From NCBI GenBank assembly GCA_037355855.1, contig CM074759.1, positions 7,254,001 through 7,318,000 on the forward strand: DNA of 64,000 bases, written 5' to 3'. Positions 21,858 to 33,054 of this stretch are shown one piece after another (positions within the stretch are counted from its first letter, which is position 1; every line of letters begins with the position of its first letter). The notes under the pieces are model-generated. The model had not been told where the DNA came from and ran no database searches. It was given only the letters and a program-made list of their open reading frames with translations. The position numbers were made by a program, and so were the translations under genes. The DNA comes from Pseudo-nitzschia pungens. Lineage: Eukaryota; Bacillariophyta; Bacillariophyceae; Bacillariales; Bacillariaceae.

Positions 21858-22293
21858 AAATCACGAACCAAAATTTGTGTGTGTGTGTGCATGAGAAAAT
21901 TGAAAAGAAAATTGAACAGAGAATAACAATTATACAGTAATTTTAATATTTATCAAAAGAAAGACTTGTATTTCACATCATAGTGTTTCAATATTTTTCA
22001 TGAGGGTCGCGATTCCTGGGCTTCAGGTAATAATTGTGATTTTTGTAATGAATTTCTTGAGGGGAGTGATGGGAAATAATTGATGTTGTGATGAGAAATA
22101 AATTTTGGGTGTGAATTTCTGCAACAGTGTCGTAATATCTAATAATGGTAGGGTCGGTAATAATAATTCAGATTTAAAAAAAATGGGGGAAGGGGGGATT
22201 TATTTTGAGAAAAAAAATATTTTTTTTGAAAATGGAATGAGAAATTAGAATGGGGTTGATTAATTTGATTAAGTGACTGAAGAAAATATTTGA
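21858..22293. mobile_element. Terminal region of an E-type element (E1)
   Basis: The block containing GGGTCGCGATTCCTGGGCTT and the following ~250 bases match, in reverse orientation, the left end of E3 (about 51850-52310). The terminal inverted repeat itself is not present; the right edge is diverged and runs into family B pol. Confidence 0.55.
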
Positions 22294-22309
22294 GTCATAC
22301 CAAAAAAAT

Positions 22310-22743
22310 GTGAGTCCTGTTTGACTTTTTTCTCAGAGTTGTGGTCAGCTTCCAGATGTTAATTGTCTCAATGATCGATGGCATCTTTTGGATTTTAACA
22401 GTGCCGTTATCATTGACTTGGGCAATAGTGAATGGTCCTATCTTCCGGGGTTGTAATTTGTCCGGATCCGGTTGTTGCATCTATACCTTTTCACTGGGTT
22501 GAAAGGTATGTTCCTTGCGCTTGGCGTTGTCTCTGAGTAGAGCCTTGCCTTGTTGCCGGAGCTGTTGGAGAGCTAAAAGATTAGAGGTTAGTGGCAGATC
22601 TACCAGCATGTCCCAATTGAATACCAGGGATCCTGGTGAGGCTTGTAGAGAGGCATTGACGGCACATCTGGAGGCATACATGCAAGTCGCAAGAGCATTA
22701 TCCATGAGCTGACTAGCTCTGGTATTTACTTGTGGAGGATGTA
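22310..22743 (-). pseudogene. Family B pol fragment B6a (integrase C-terminus)
   Basis: Minus-strand similarity to the end of B4 pol: MDNALATCM-ASRCAVNA, LLALQQLRQQG, and the GPF module (RKIGPFTIAQVNDNGTVKI). No intact frame; the pieces are 22705-22481 and 22480-22295. Confidence 0.8.
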
Positions 22744-22867
22744 CTTAAGCTGACCAATGAATTGCTGAGCCTTCTGAAGCGTCGGACTGGTCAGTTGGCG
22801 CCTCTCTGTATGGGGTTAGCTTCCGGATGTTAACTGTCTCAATGATCGATGGCATCTTCTAAATCTT
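22744..22867 (-). pseudogene. Family B pol fragment B6b (very C-terminus)
   Basis: A second copy of the extreme pol 3' end, matching B4 25770-25885, joined directly to the N-terminal side of B6a. The two fragments come from different copies. It ends where the E2 terminal repeat begins. Confidence 0.7.
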
Positions 22868-23309
22868 CGTCCGAAAACTGGTTCGCGACCATTGCGACCC
22901 CATCGCAACCCAAACGCGACCATTTCCTCAGAAACGCGACCCAATTTTTTTATTCCCAACCTTTTTTCCATTATTCGCAACCATTTTAGCTCGCATTTCT
23001 CAACCCCCCAGGTTTCGACCAGAATGATACAATCCCGACTCTGATATTCACTCACTCATCACAATTTCACTCCATTTGACACATTTGACTCAATAAACCA
23101 AGGAATTTTTAATCAGACTCACTTCAGTCACACCAAAATTCCACTTTTTATTACTTCGTACGGTAGTAAAATCACTTACTTCGGCTAGAACTAGCACCTT
23201 CCTTTTTACAGTGGTGTCACGTCACATGCCGTCGAAAATACAACGATATGAATGAGCCAATCAAAAAAATTCGATTTTCCAGTACAAATTGTACAGGGTG
23301 TAGAAAAGA

Positions 23310-23850
23310 AATTCAATACAGGGGGGACAGCAAGCAGCAACGTGTCAATAATAGTACAGGGGGAACAGGAAGCAGCAGCAACGCGTTGATAATACAGGGG
23401 GGACAGCAAGCAGCAGCAACGCGTCGATAATACAGGGGGGACAGCAAACAGCAGCAGCAACGCGTCGATAATACAGGGGGGGGACAGCAAGAAGCAGCAA
23501 CGCGTCGATATTACAGGGGGGGGGACAGCAAACAGCAGCAGCAACTCGTCGATAATACAGAGGGGGGACAGCAAGCAGCAGCAAGCAGCAACGCGTCGAT
23601 AATACAAACGCGTCGATAATACAGGGGGGACAGCAAGCAGCAACAAGCAGCAGCAACGCGTCGATGATACAGAGGGGGGACAGCAAGCAGCAGCAAGCAG
23701 CAATGCGTCGATAATACAAACGCGTCGATAATACAAACGTGTCGATAATACAAACGCGTCAATAATACAGGGGGGACAGCAAGCAGCAACAAGCAGCAGC
23801 AAGCAGCAGCTTTCAGCAACCAACGCGTCAATAATACAGGGGGATAATAC
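23310..23850. repeat. Minisatellite of E2 (ACGCGTCGATAATACAGG units)
   Basis: Units of roughly 35-50 bases built from ACGCGTCGATAATACAGGGG followed by GACAGCAAGCAGCAGCA. The same repeat appears in the other orientation in E3 (56005-57600). Open frames here (for example 23823-23206 minus) are repeat artefacts. Confidence 0.85.
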
Positions 23851-23879
23851 ATGAGAATATTTTGAAAGAACTATCGCCT

Positions 23880-24430
23880 TCGTCGCCTTATTACCTTTTC
23901 GGATCGTTCCGGTTGTCGTCGTCGTTCCTCTTTGTTCCGATCGTCGTCGTCGTCCCTCTTGGCTCCAACCTCTCCTGTGTGAATGTACAAAATAAACAAC
24001 AGGCGGTTAGTCGTCATTATCGTTCCGGTCGTCATCGTCGTCTCTCTCTGTCCCGATCGGTATTCAATTATGCTACCTTTTATTGTCGGTATTCAATTAC
24101 GGTACAAAACAAAAGGCGGTTAGTCGTCATTATCATTCCGGTTGTCATCGTTGTATCGGTCGTCTTCGTACCGGTCGTCGTCGTCCTGGTTGTCATCGAC
24201 TTGCTCGTCATCATCGTTGCTCCCTGTCCCGATCGGTATTCAATTACAGTACCTTTTAGTGTCGTTGTTCCGATCGTCGTCGTCGTCCCTCACTGTTCCG
24301 AATGTACAAAATAAACAACAGACTGTTAGTTACTATTTTCTTCGTCGTCGTCGTCCCTCCTAGTTCCAATTGTCGTCGTCGTCCCTCACTGTTGCGAATG
24401 TACAAAATAAACAACAGACTGTTAGTTACG
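23880..24430. repeat. Degenerate CGTCGTCGTCC tandem region of E2
   Basis: Three or four repeats of a 60-90-base unit with GTTCCGATCGTCGTCGTC, then GTACAAAATAAACAACAG. Matches 55500-55980 of E3 in reverse. Confidence 0.65.
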
Positions 24431-25085
24431 ATTTATTAAATTGTAACCGTGACACGATCCACTCCATACGCGCACTATGCGCAAAATAGTTTTCTACAGG
24501 GTTTTCCATGTACAATTTGTACATGAAAAACAAACAGCAAACACAACAAGACAGCAACGTCGATTCCCCGACAAGATTGCTGTCATCACTTCTTTAGTTT
24601 AACTCTGATTTGAATACCTTGATACTTACATCCTGCTCCTTCAGCAGCTCCTTGTAGAACTACAAGCCTAAGGTCTAACTGACTGTGCCAAGTGGTAGTT
24701 AGAATAGATCTGACCAATTGTCTTCCCCTTTGGTCGTAGTGGTGAATCCGAGACTATCGATAGAACAGACCGGCACCTCAACCGGTTTGATTGCTCGCCC
24801 TGCTGTATATCTCCAAGCTTGCCTTAGGACCTATCAGCCTAAAACCAGTTTCAGCTACATTTTAACACGATTTTCTTCGTCGTCCCTCTTCATCCCGATC
24901 GGTTCAAGTCGTCGTCGTCCCTCCTCGTTCCGATCGTATCATCGTTCCTCTTTGTTCCGATGCACGTACCTCCTTTTCTCGTTGTACCTCCTTTTGTCGT
25001 CGTCCCTCCTTGCTCTGATCGGTATTTGTTCTCCCTAGCGTCGTACTCGTAGATATCTGGGTAAGCCAGGTGATTCGAGCTATCA

Positions 25086-25223
25086 TCTTCTGGGACTCGA
25101 CTATCTCATCTTAATTAGAACACATATAAAATGTATTCCTGACTGAAGATATAATATTTGATTCCCATATGGGATTTGATTAATTATTCAATCGTGACTG
25201 CTAGCTACGCTAGCCCGTCACAC
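25086..25223 (-). repeat. Partial family B LTR (B7)
   Basis: Corresponds to the right ~140 bases of the B1 LTR (CTTCTGGGACTCGAC to CCCGTCACA). No partner or internal sequence is attached. Confidence 0.75.
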
Positions 25224-25448
25224 TCTGACCACCATATATTGACAAAACAGAAAACATCATACACGCCCCAGGATGCGCAGTGCCAGGATGCGCCAGTGAT
25301 ACTCCGATTTTCCCATTTTCGAAAGTGATCCCTCTAGCGTCCTTTTCCTTATTGGGTGGAGGTCTTAATTAGTAATACATGTCTGTTAATTTCCACTAAT
25401 GAGTGATTCCTGAAACTATATGCGCAAAGATTTAGTTTAGATTATATG
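25224..25448. other. Unassigned flank of B4
   Basis: No ORF and no repeat recognised. Its last five bases (ATATG) are duplicated after B4. Confidence 0.5.
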
Positions 25449-25743
25449 TGTTACGGTCTAGAGTAGAAATATCGGAGTGGTGTGAAAATTGTGAATGTTT
25501 AGATACTTTATGGAATATTGTTACGCGAGTTGAACATAAAAATTAAGGTCGCGAGCATAGCCACATTTTGGCACGCTCTTGCCATAAATGTTGATTCATT
25601 GTTGATTCCCACGATTAGGCATATATCATCTTCTGGGACTCAACCGAAATGTATTCATGAATGGATATATAATAATATTTGATTCCCATATGGGATTCGG
25701 TTAATTATTCAATCGTGACTGCTAGCTACGCTAGCCCGTCACA
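25449..25743 (-). repeat. 3' LTR of B4
   Basis: 295 bp, TGTTACGG...CGTCACA on the plus strand. Confidence 0.95.
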
Positions 25744-25773
25744 TAGTGCCCCATGATTGAACGAATCCCATAC

Positions 25774-28700
25774 TTAAGCTGTCCAATGGATTGCTGAGTC
25801 ATCGGATTCGGAATGGTCCGTTGGGAGCTCCTTATAAGGAGTTAACTTACGAATGTTAACGGTCTCGATGACCGTTGGGGTCTTGTGAATCTTGACAGTA
25901 CCATTATCATGGACTTGGGCAATAGTGAATGGTCCTGCTTTTCTTGGTTGTAATTTATCTGGATCCGGTTCTTGCATCCATACCTTGTCGTTGAGTTTGA
26001 AGGTATGTTCCTTACGTTTGGCATTGTCTCTGAGTAGAGCTTTGTTTATACCTTGTTGTCGAAGCTGCTGTAAAGCTAACAGATTGGAGGTTAGTGGTAG
26101 GTCAACCAACATGTCCCGACTGAATATTAGGGACCCTGGAGAAGCTTGTAAGGCCGCATTGACAGCACATCTGGAGGCATGCATGCAAGTCGCGAGAGCA
26201 TTATCCATGAGTTGACTAGCTCTGGTGTTGGCTTGAGGGGGATTGACATGTACTAGGACCCGAAGGATGTCCGCAACTGTATGATGAACTCTTTCACAGA
26301 TGGCGTTCGACTGTGGATTCTTCACTGTTGTTGGAACTGATTGGATTCCATACTGCTTGAGGGTAGTTTGAAATTCAGCCCCTAGGAATTCACCACCATT
26401 GTCATGGATACATCTGATAGGTCTTGGGTATCTTGAAAGCCAGCAGTTCTTGAATTGATCTGATACATGCTGAGAGGATTTGTCCCTGATCCGGATTATT
26501 TCGAGTAGGTTGGTGACTGGATCAATACAAGTTAGCGCCTTGAAGTTGTAGTTCTTGCCTTGGGCTGTAATTTTCCATGGACCTATTAGATCCACATGTA
26601 CTTCATAGAATGGGGATAGAGGTGCTTCTTTCGGTGGCAGTTTGCCATATTGAGAGTTCTGGTTCTTGTATTTGATGCAATGATCTGGGCATATATAGGA
26701 CTTGCATAAACTGGTTAGATTATCAGCGTAGAACCGGGCTGATATAGTCTGTTGTAATCTGGTGGATCCACAATGACCCAACAGGAGATGGTACCATTTG
26801 ATGGTATCATTAATAAGAGACGCTGGTATGTAGATTCGCCAGCATTCCGGGTTGGCTTGATTCGCGTAACAGAGTATCTTGTTGCCTTCTAATTCTTGGT
26901 AGAAGAAGGCTTTGGATTGAATCTTGAACTTGATGGTTAGGTCCTTCTGCTGATGGAGGTATATCTTGGTATAGTTAACCGGGCATTCCATGTCTTGATT
27001 GTTTGGTAGGTTAACTAGACACTCATTGTTCAGCAAACAGGAGTATAATTCCTGATCTGCGTCATTGCATAAGTGTTGGAATGGGTTCGGGAACTCTGTT
27101 AAGAACAGTTCTTCATCTTGTTCAGGGACCTCAAGTTTCAAGAAATTGATAAGAGTGCCCTTACCAAGGGCTTCTTTCTTCCCCACAGTAGGGGGATCCA
27201 TCCGGGGGAGCCTGGAGAAGGCATCAGCAAGAACATTCTTCTTGCCTTCAACATAGGTGAGGTTTACACCAAATTCTTTGAGGAATAGTCGCCATCGGAG
27301 GACTCGTTGGACTGAGAGCGTCCGGAAGGTAAGGTTTTTATGGTCAGTGTATACATTGATAACACCGCCAAGTAACATTTTTTGGTACTCTTTGCAGCAG
27401 AGTACAATTGCTAGGAGTTCTTTCTCCATAGTTGTATAATTCTTTTGGGCATCAGATAGTTTCTTGGACCAATAGGCTATTGGCTTGCCATCTTGTATTA
27501 TAGCAGCGCCTAGTTGTAGGTCGGAGGCATCAGTGTACAGTTCAAAGGGCTTGTTAAGGTCTGGGTAGGTGTTCAGCGCATCTGCTGCCACCATGGCTTT
27601 CATTTCTTGAAAGGCTTTGTCTTGAGCTGGTCCCCAAGTGAAAGCTGAAGGAGCTTTGCGCTGCTTGCCTTTGATGGCAGCTGCTTGAGTAGTCTTTTGC
27701 GTGGGGGTTCCAGTGATATCAAAGAGAGGAGATAGGACATGAGATCTGCGAGGCCACATATCTCTGTAGTATCCTACTGCTCCAAGGAAGGACTTGACTT
27801 GGGTTATAGTTCGAGGTCTATCCATTTGTAAGATGGCTTCGATCTTCTTCCTCCATGGCTTAACTGCTGTGGGAGTCATCCAATATCCAAGGAAGTCAGT
27901 CTCTTGTACAGCCCAATCACATTTGAGTGGGTTGCACTTGAGTCCATTTTGGTTGAGTCGATCAAGTATCTTGTTGATGGTCTTCATGTGTAGATCAAAG
28001 GAGCCATTGGTCCAAATACCAATATCATCGATATAGACAGTGCAGTCAGTGTCTTGTAGGATATCTTCCATTAGTTGCTGGGCAACGTCTGGAGAGACTT
28101 TGACACCCATTGGTAGTCTTTGATACTCGTAACAGCCATATGGCGTCACTATGGTACAGAGTTTTTTGCTCGCATCATCCAGTTCAAAGCAGTAGTATTG
28201 CATGGACAAGTCAATCTTGGTGAAGTGGGTATACTTGCCGCGCTTGTTCATGATATCTTGTATCCGGGGGATTGGATATGGTCTTCTTTCAAGGAGTTCA
28301 TTCAATTCCCTGAAGTCTGATACCCATCTAACTCTGTTGTCTTTCTTTGGGACAATAAAGGTAGGGAATGCCCATTCAGCTGGTCCAGTGCAAAGCTTGA
28401 GGACTCCGTCATTACAAAGATTCTGGAGTTCCCTTTTGAATAGGTCTTCTCTTTTGTATGCAACTGGGTAAGGCTTCTTGTGGATGGGCTTGGATCCGGG
28501 CTTCAGTCTTAGAGAGATCTTCTTGTGTGGATATTTTCCTAATTCGCCGTTGAAGACATTCGGGTACTTGTTTAGTATTGCTTGGAACTGCTGCTGCTCT
28601 GCTGTGGACATGTGGTTTTGTTGTTGTGCTACTGTCACTGGATCTGTTTCTTGGTAGGCCCTGTCTAGGATCACTTTGGACTTGTATGGATTGGCAAAGG

Positions 28701-29655
28701 AGAGGTCATCAGCAAAGAGTTCGGCGTCTTCGAGTTCTTCCATGAGTGTAGTATAGGCCGACTCGTGGTATAGAGAGGTATCTTTCATTGGGATAGTGCG
28801 ATCCATCCACTGGACTGCTCCTTCTTTGAATAGGAGATTAATCTGTGCTAGGTGGAGGAAATCTCTGCCTAGTATTAGATCATATCTGCAGTCAGGGGAA
28901 TGGAAGAGTCGTGCTTGTTGTTTGTCGATGGTGTAGTTGCCAAACTCTTGTAGGTTGAGGTTCTTCATGATGATGTATTCTGTAGTATCGAAGTTTCCAT
29001 TTGCTGTAGTGGTTACGACTCGATGCTTGCTTCTGATTGGTAGTGTGCCAAATGGTAGTGCTCTTTTGTTGATTAGGGTTCCGGAAGATCCACTATTGAG
29101 TAGTGCGAGTAGTGGTCTTGATTTAGTTGGTATGCCTTGTATGTACTGTACTTTTGTTAAAAGAATAGGAGCCACGTTGCTCTTATTCGATGCCTGTTCT
29201 ACTGGATTTCCGGTAGTCGACAGCAGCTTTAAATAATTTTGCTCCAGCGCACCTCCTTTGGTGTAGTCTTTGGAGTTTTGGGTATTGCAATAGAGATTTT
29301 TTGCTGTCCCAGTGGACCAATTCCTTGCCAGGGACAAGAGTGGTCTATTTATTGCTGCTGTACTATCTTTCGCGTCTGTTGTACCCTTGGATCGATTCGT
29401 TTTTTGATTCGGATCCATGTTCGTATTGCTCTCTTCGGAGAATTGAACTGTTTTTGCTGCTGTTGCAGTCTTTGCTAAGCGCTCAACAGGACTCCATCCT
29501 GTAGGTTCCTTCCCCTTTTTCTCCGGGAGATCTCCTCCTTGCGTCGTCCCAGTCAGCTGTGCTGGACTGGCATCCAGGGCCTGTGGCGCCGGAGGCAAGG
29601 TGATTGCTGGTTTTGGTGGACCCTTGGGTCTCTTGGTGGAGGATTGCTTGTGCAA
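25774..29655 (-). CDS. Pol polyprotein of B4 (PR-RT-RNase H-IN)
   Basis: 1293 codons after the gag UGA (29656-29658); the first codon is TTG, so there is no ATG start and synthesis presumably depends on UGA readthrough. Order: Ser/Thr/Pro leader; retropepsin region LLALLNSGSSGT, in which the catalytic Asp seen in B1 and B8 is Asn; RT with CTVYIDDIGIW; RNase H with ELYTDASDLQLG, MEKELLAIV and VYTDHKN; integrase with H-H-C-C (HLLLGHCG...CPDHC) and D-D-E in HVDLIGP, HDNGGEF and NAICERVH; GPF module (RKAGPFTIAQVHDNGTV). All RT and integrase residues are intact. The protease substitution should block self-processing. Confidence 0.95.
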   Translation of the reverse strand: MHKQSSTKRPKGPPKPAITLPPAPQALDASPAQLTGTTQGGDLPEKKGKEPTGWSPVERLAKTATAAKTVQFSEESNTNMDPNQKTNRSKGTTDAKDSTAAINRPLLSLARNWSTGTAKNLYCNTQNSKDYTKGGALEQNYLKLLSTTGNPVEQASNKSNVAPILLTKVQYIQGIPTKSRPLLALLNSGSSGTLINKRALPFGTLPIRSKHRVVTTTANGNFDTTEYIIMKNLNLQEFGNYTIDKQQARLFHSPDCRYDLILGRDFLHLAQINLLFKEGAVQWMDRTIPMKDTSLYHESAYTTLMEELEDAELFADDLSFANPYKSKVILDRAYQETDPVTVAQQQNHMSTAEQQQFQAILNKYPNVFNGELGKYPHKKISLRLKPGSKPIHKKPYPVAYKREDLFKRELQNLCNDGVLKLCTGPAEWAFPTFIVPKKDNRVRWVSDFRELNELLERRPYPIPRIQDIMNKRGKYTHFTKIDLSMQYYCFELDDASKKLCTIVTPYGCYEYQRLPMGVKVSPDVAQQLMEDILQDTDCTVYIDDIGIWTNGSFDLHMKTINKILDRLNQNGLKCNPLKCDWAVQETDFLGYWMTPTAVKPWRKKIEAILQMDRPRTITQVKSFLGAVGYYRDMWPRRSHVLSPLFDITGTPTQKTTQAAAIKGKQRKAPSAFTWGPAQDKAFQEMKAMVAADALNTYPDLNKPFELYTDASDLQLGAAIIQDGKPIAYWSKKLSDAQKNYTTMEKELLAIVLCCKEYQKMLLGGVINVYTDHKNLTFRTLSVQRVLRWRLFLKEFGVNLTYVEGKKNVLADAFSRLPRMDPPTVGKKEALGKGTLINFLKLEVPEQDEELFLTEFPNPFQHLCNDADQELYSCLLNNECLVNLPNNQDMECPVNYTKIYLHQQKDLTIKFKIQSKAFFYQELEGNKILCYANQANPECWRIYIPASLINDTIKWYHLLLGHCGSTRLQQTISARFYADNLTSLCKSYICPDHCIKYKNQNSQYGKLPPKEAPLSPFYEVHVDLIGPWKITAQGKNYNFKALTCIDPVTNLLEIIRIRDKSSQHVSDQFKNCWLSRYPRPIRCIHDNGGEFLGAEFQTTLKQYGIQSVPTTVKNPQSNAICERVHHTVADILRVLVHVNPPQANTRASQLMDNALATCMHASRCAVNAALQASPGSLIFSRDMLVDLPLTSNLLALQQLRQQGINKALLRDNAKRKEHTFKLNDKVWMQEPDPDKLQPRKAGPFTIAQVHDNGTVKIHKTPTVIETVNIRKLTPYKELPTDHSESDDSAIHWTA

Positions 29656-30705
29656 TCATGGGAGCCAAACAAGCTCACCATCTATGCTCCTTTCGGTTCG
29701 GCCGCCAAAGTCCGAGTGATATGATTCCATTGCTGCCTTCATGTGGGCTTGGAAAGACTCGTTGCTGCCTGAAAGGTCATGAGTTTGAGTGTGGAAGGTC
29801 TCAGTGGTGGCGTTGGAGCCATGGGTTTTGTTGTTGCCGGGCCCCTTGTAGTTCTTGGAGTACTTGTTCTTAGGACATTCGGACCAATCGTGGTTGTGTC
29901 CTTGGATTCGACATGGATTAGATTTCTTCTTGCTCTTTGGGTTGTTTTTCTGGTTGCCAGAGCGCTTCCGGTTATTGTTGCTGTTAGAACTATTAGAATT
30001 GTTGGAACGTCTTCCGGTATTCTTGTTGTTCTTATTCTGTTTGCTGAGCCGGTCGAGACTGCTCATGTGGTCGACAATGAACTGAGTAGTGGTGTTCTGA
30101 GTGACCCCTTGGTGGATGTGTACATAGTCTTCGATCCAGGAGTTTGGATAGCTGTGTAGGAGAATGGTGACCTGTTGGAGATGGTCGAGGTTGGTTACAT
30201 ATCCATGTAACTTTGCTGTATATTTCATGAGAGTAAGGAGTCGATCGTTGTGGTCTTTGCATGTGGATTCTACTTTCTTCTTGCACGCCGGGCTTCGTAG
30301 GTATATGTGCATGAGATCTCTGGCATCCTCTGCGTTGCAGTAGTACTTGATAAAGGCTGCAAAAGCTGAATTGAATCCGTGCCTCGTGAGTGGATATAGT
30401 CTTTGTCCATTCGGTCGGGTGCTCCGTGCCAGGGCTCTCCATTGGGTTTGGGCTTTTACACATAGGCAGCGTCCGAAGTAGCGGATGAGTGCTGAGTCCT
30501 GTACACCTAGATCTTCTGCTGCGTTGAGGAAGGCCTCTTCGGTGTGAAGTAACTCTTCTAGACCTCCTTTGTCTGTGAAGAGGGGAATTTTAACGCTGTC
30601 GGAATGGTCGGCATTGTCGTAGACCGAGAGCGTGATCAGTTTCGGCTTGGAGCTGTCGAAAGAGCTCTTGTAGGAGACAGGTGGTTCTCTGTAGATGCCT
30701 GCCAT
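29656..30705 (-). CDS. Gag of B4
   Basis: 349 residues, ATG at 30705 (MAGIYREPPVSYKSS). The N-terminal two-thirds is helical and conserved among all B copies (GGLEELLHTEEAFLNAAEDL, YYCNAEDARDLMHIYLRS). Then comes a Ser/Asn/Lys-rich linker, and a single knuckle, CRIQGHNHDWSEC, which reads as CX4HXHX4C (CHHC) rather than the retroviral CCHC. It ends ELVWLP then UGA, with pol following in the same frame. It would form the particle and bind RNA. Confidence 0.93.
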   Translation of the reverse strand: MAGIYREPPVSYKSSFDSSKPKLITLSVYDNADHSDSVKIPLFTDKGGLEELLHTEEAFLNAAEDLGVQDSALIRYFGRCLCVKAQTQWRALARSTRPNGQRLYPLTRHGFNSAFAAFIKYYCNAEDARDLMHIYLRSPACKKKVESTCKDHNDRLLTLMKYTAKLHGYVTNLDHLQQVTILLHSYPNSWIEDYVHIHQGVTQNTTTQFIVDHMSSLDRLSKQNKNNKNTGRRSNNSNSSNSNNNRKRSGNQKNNPKSKKKSNPCRIQGHNHDWSECPKNKYSKNYKGPGNNKTHGSNATTETFHTQTHDLSGSNESFQAHMKAAMESYHSDFGGRTERSIDGELVWLP

Positions 30706-30812
30706 GTTGCTTGTTGGAGGTACAAGGTGCCTCTGTTGTTGAGGCTAAGGGGGGTTTGTTTGTTGTTTTGAATTCAGTACTGATTTCTACTGTTTCTACT
30801 GTAAAGCACAAA

Positions 30813-30824
30813 CAGTAATTACTG
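30813..30824. promoter_or_regulatory. 12-bp palindrome at the primer-binding position of B4
   Basis: CAGTAATTACTG abuts the internal side of the 5' LTR. The same palindrome occupies the same place in B1 (5171-5182) and B5 (50842-50853). Conservation is seen; function is inferred. Confidence 0.5.
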
Positions 30825-31119
30825 TGTTACGGTCTAGAGTAGAAATATCGGAGTGGTATGAAAATTGTGAATGTTTAGATACTTTATGGAATATTGTTAC
30901 GGGAGTTGAACATAAAAATTAAGGTCGCGAGCATAGCCACATTTTGGCACGCTCTTGCCATAAATGTTGATTCATTGTTGATTCCCACGATTAGGCATAT
31001 ATCATCTTCTGGGACTCAACCGAAATGTATTCATGAATGGATATATAATAATATTTGATTCCCATATGGGATTCGGTTAATTATTCAATCGTGACTGCTA
31101 GCTACGCTAGCCCGTCACA
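30825..31119 (-). repeat. 5' LTR of B4
   Basis: 295 bp; two differences from 25449-25743 (near LTR positions 34 and 77). Confidence 0.95.
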
Positions 31120-31124
31120 ATATG

Positions 31125-33054
31125 CCCACATACTTTTTGGCGCACCCGATGCACATGTTTTTATTTTGGATGACAGACAGGTGCCTAAGAGGCCTATTTT
31201 GGAATTTGGAATATTGTTACGAAAAACAAAAATTCTCTCTGACCGTTGGTTCATTGAGATTTGTTGAGTGACTGAAATTTTGAGTAGGTTCTTGTTTTCA
31301 AGATTCTATTTAAATCTAAATAAGTGTTTTAAATCTGTCTGCTCAGAGAGATTTTAAGTTTTTCATACACAGAAATTTAGATTTGTGTGTTTGAGCACAT
31401 CACATTTTAATTAAATGTAATAAACCATGTGTTTATTTGTTTCGGGAATCGCTCAATCTCTGTCAACTTCGGCAATTTTTTTTTTTAAATCTCTCATTAT
31501 TTGTTATGGGATCCGTAGTAATGTAGTGCAAGTACGTGTATCGCAACGCAGTACAAAAATCGTAGTACAGTAATAATCCACCAGTTGTTATCCCACCGAA
31601 CCGGAGAAAAATTAATCCGAGACGGAGACGTGAAATAAACAGTCGGGATCCATCCGAACACCGGGGTTTGGATATAAGTACTGCGGAATTCGTTTTCGCT
31701 GTAGCTCGTAGTAAGCAATCTACGGTACTACGGTAGAACCGGGGGACAGCTCATAGGAATGAGAATCATGTTGTAGTAACCTTACGTACAAATGCCAGTA
31801 CTGTACACGCCAAACGACAACTTGGGTCACCAACAATTTTTTCCCAGGGATTTCATTGAGACTTCCTCACGGACCTGCTTGCTAACGACTCATTCTCCCA
31901 ACGTTACGGTAGCGTAACTTACGTCTACCTCGTACACAGAACTAGGTTTTTCCGTACCTAAAATTACGTGTTGTGGGCCCAAATCTAAGCCCAACCCCGG
32001 TGGGCTCGGAATGATTCCGGTGACGCAATAGTGCCTGCCAAACTTCGAGAAGTCGAGCCATCGTTCCTTGCTGTTACCATAGAAGAATCGTTTCTTTACT
32101 TAACGCCGTCACGCAAATTCTCTTCGGTCGGCAGAATCGAAACCAATTCTCGGTCAAGAACGTTCTGCTTGCCCACAAAGACATTGACACCGATATAGTA
32201 CTAGTACTACTGCTTTATTTCGGTATAATTATTAGGAAGTACCGACGTACGAAGTAGAATTTTTTGATAGACCCACATAAAATCGATAATTCCTATTAGG
32301 TGTAGGAACGGTTCTACCGGACGTCCTTTACCATACTGCCGTGTAAAGGGTAAGGTTTACCTGGTACGCAGCGCAGTGAAACAAAAATTGGGGGAATTTG
32401 TTGTGAAGAATTTTTTTATCATTTTGTTGTCTAGTACATTCAATGTACTTGTTCTACCAGTAAGATGCTCCCCCCGCACCTTCCAACCTGCAGGGCTTTG
32501 CTTCGAACCTTCCGTCATTGTCGGATAGATTGTCCGAGATCCGACGCATAGGACCTTGGCCCCAGAGGCAACGTCAGTTGGAGCGGGAAGATTCGACCAT
32601 CTGCATCTCACCACAAAAGAGGGGCACGGTTCCTCTCGCTGTCATGCGTGAGTATGATTGATGACTGCCTCTCGAGAGACATATGGAATACTGTATTCAT
32701 CACTTCAGAACGAGTAAGGCCTAAGTAATCTTACCCTATCGGTAATAGTAACTGGTAAGGTTTACCAGTAACCTTACCGAACAATTTGTGTCTCTCGCAT
32801 CCCGTCGACAGAAGTTGCCAGTGCAACAAGAATGCATGGTACCAGTACAACTACGAGTATACCCAGAACAAATAAATAATACGAAGTACGGGTACCTGGT
32901 ACGGGGTACTCGTACTACGTCATCACTAATTCTCCGATGAATTCCGCATTCCGCTCGCTCGCTCTCTCTCTGCATTGCTCATAAAAATTGACAATAACAA
33001 TTCATACTCATACAGTAAAAGTGAATTTTCTGATCCTACTTTCTATCCACCAAA
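31125..33054. other. Intergenic region upstream of the methylglyoxal synthase gene
   Basis: No supported ORF over 1.9 kb. It has AT-rich runs near 31470 and 32410, and a small hairpin near 32751-32769 (ACTGGTAA, loop GGT, TTACCAGT). The promoter of the downstream gene should lie in its right part, but no defined element is recognised. Confidence 0.5.

Larger units (their letters stand above)
22868..25085. mobile_element. Partial inverted-repeat element E2
   Basis: It begins with CGTCCGAAAACTGGTTCGCG, the terminal inverted repeat of E3, and matches the right side of E3 (57906 back to about 55424) in reverse: the TIR-proximal region rich in CGCGACC, then the GACGCGT minisatellite, then Arg/Ser-coding CGTCGTCGTCC repeats, and finally the ATATCTGGGTAAGCCAGGTG block. 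The other terminus is lost at 25085, where a B LTR fragment starts. Confidence 0.7.
25449..31119 (-). mobile_element. Full-length Ty3/gypsy element, family B, copy B4
   Basis: 5671 bp on the minus strand, with 295-bp LTRs (25449-25743 and 30825-31119) differing at two positions and a perfect 5-bp TSD ATATG (25444-25448 and 31120-31124). Gag and pol are both open. It is recent and structurally complete, but the protease aspartate is mutated (see pol). It is the reference copy for the other B fragments in the window. Confidence 0.96.

Noticed and set aside
23206..23823. 205-codon minus-strand ORF
   Set aside because: Same minisatellite as in E3; no independent support.
23862..24363. Ser/Val-rich ORFs in the CGTCGTCGTCC region
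   Set aside because: Frames follow the repeat, have no shared protein domain and are antisense to similar repeats in E3.
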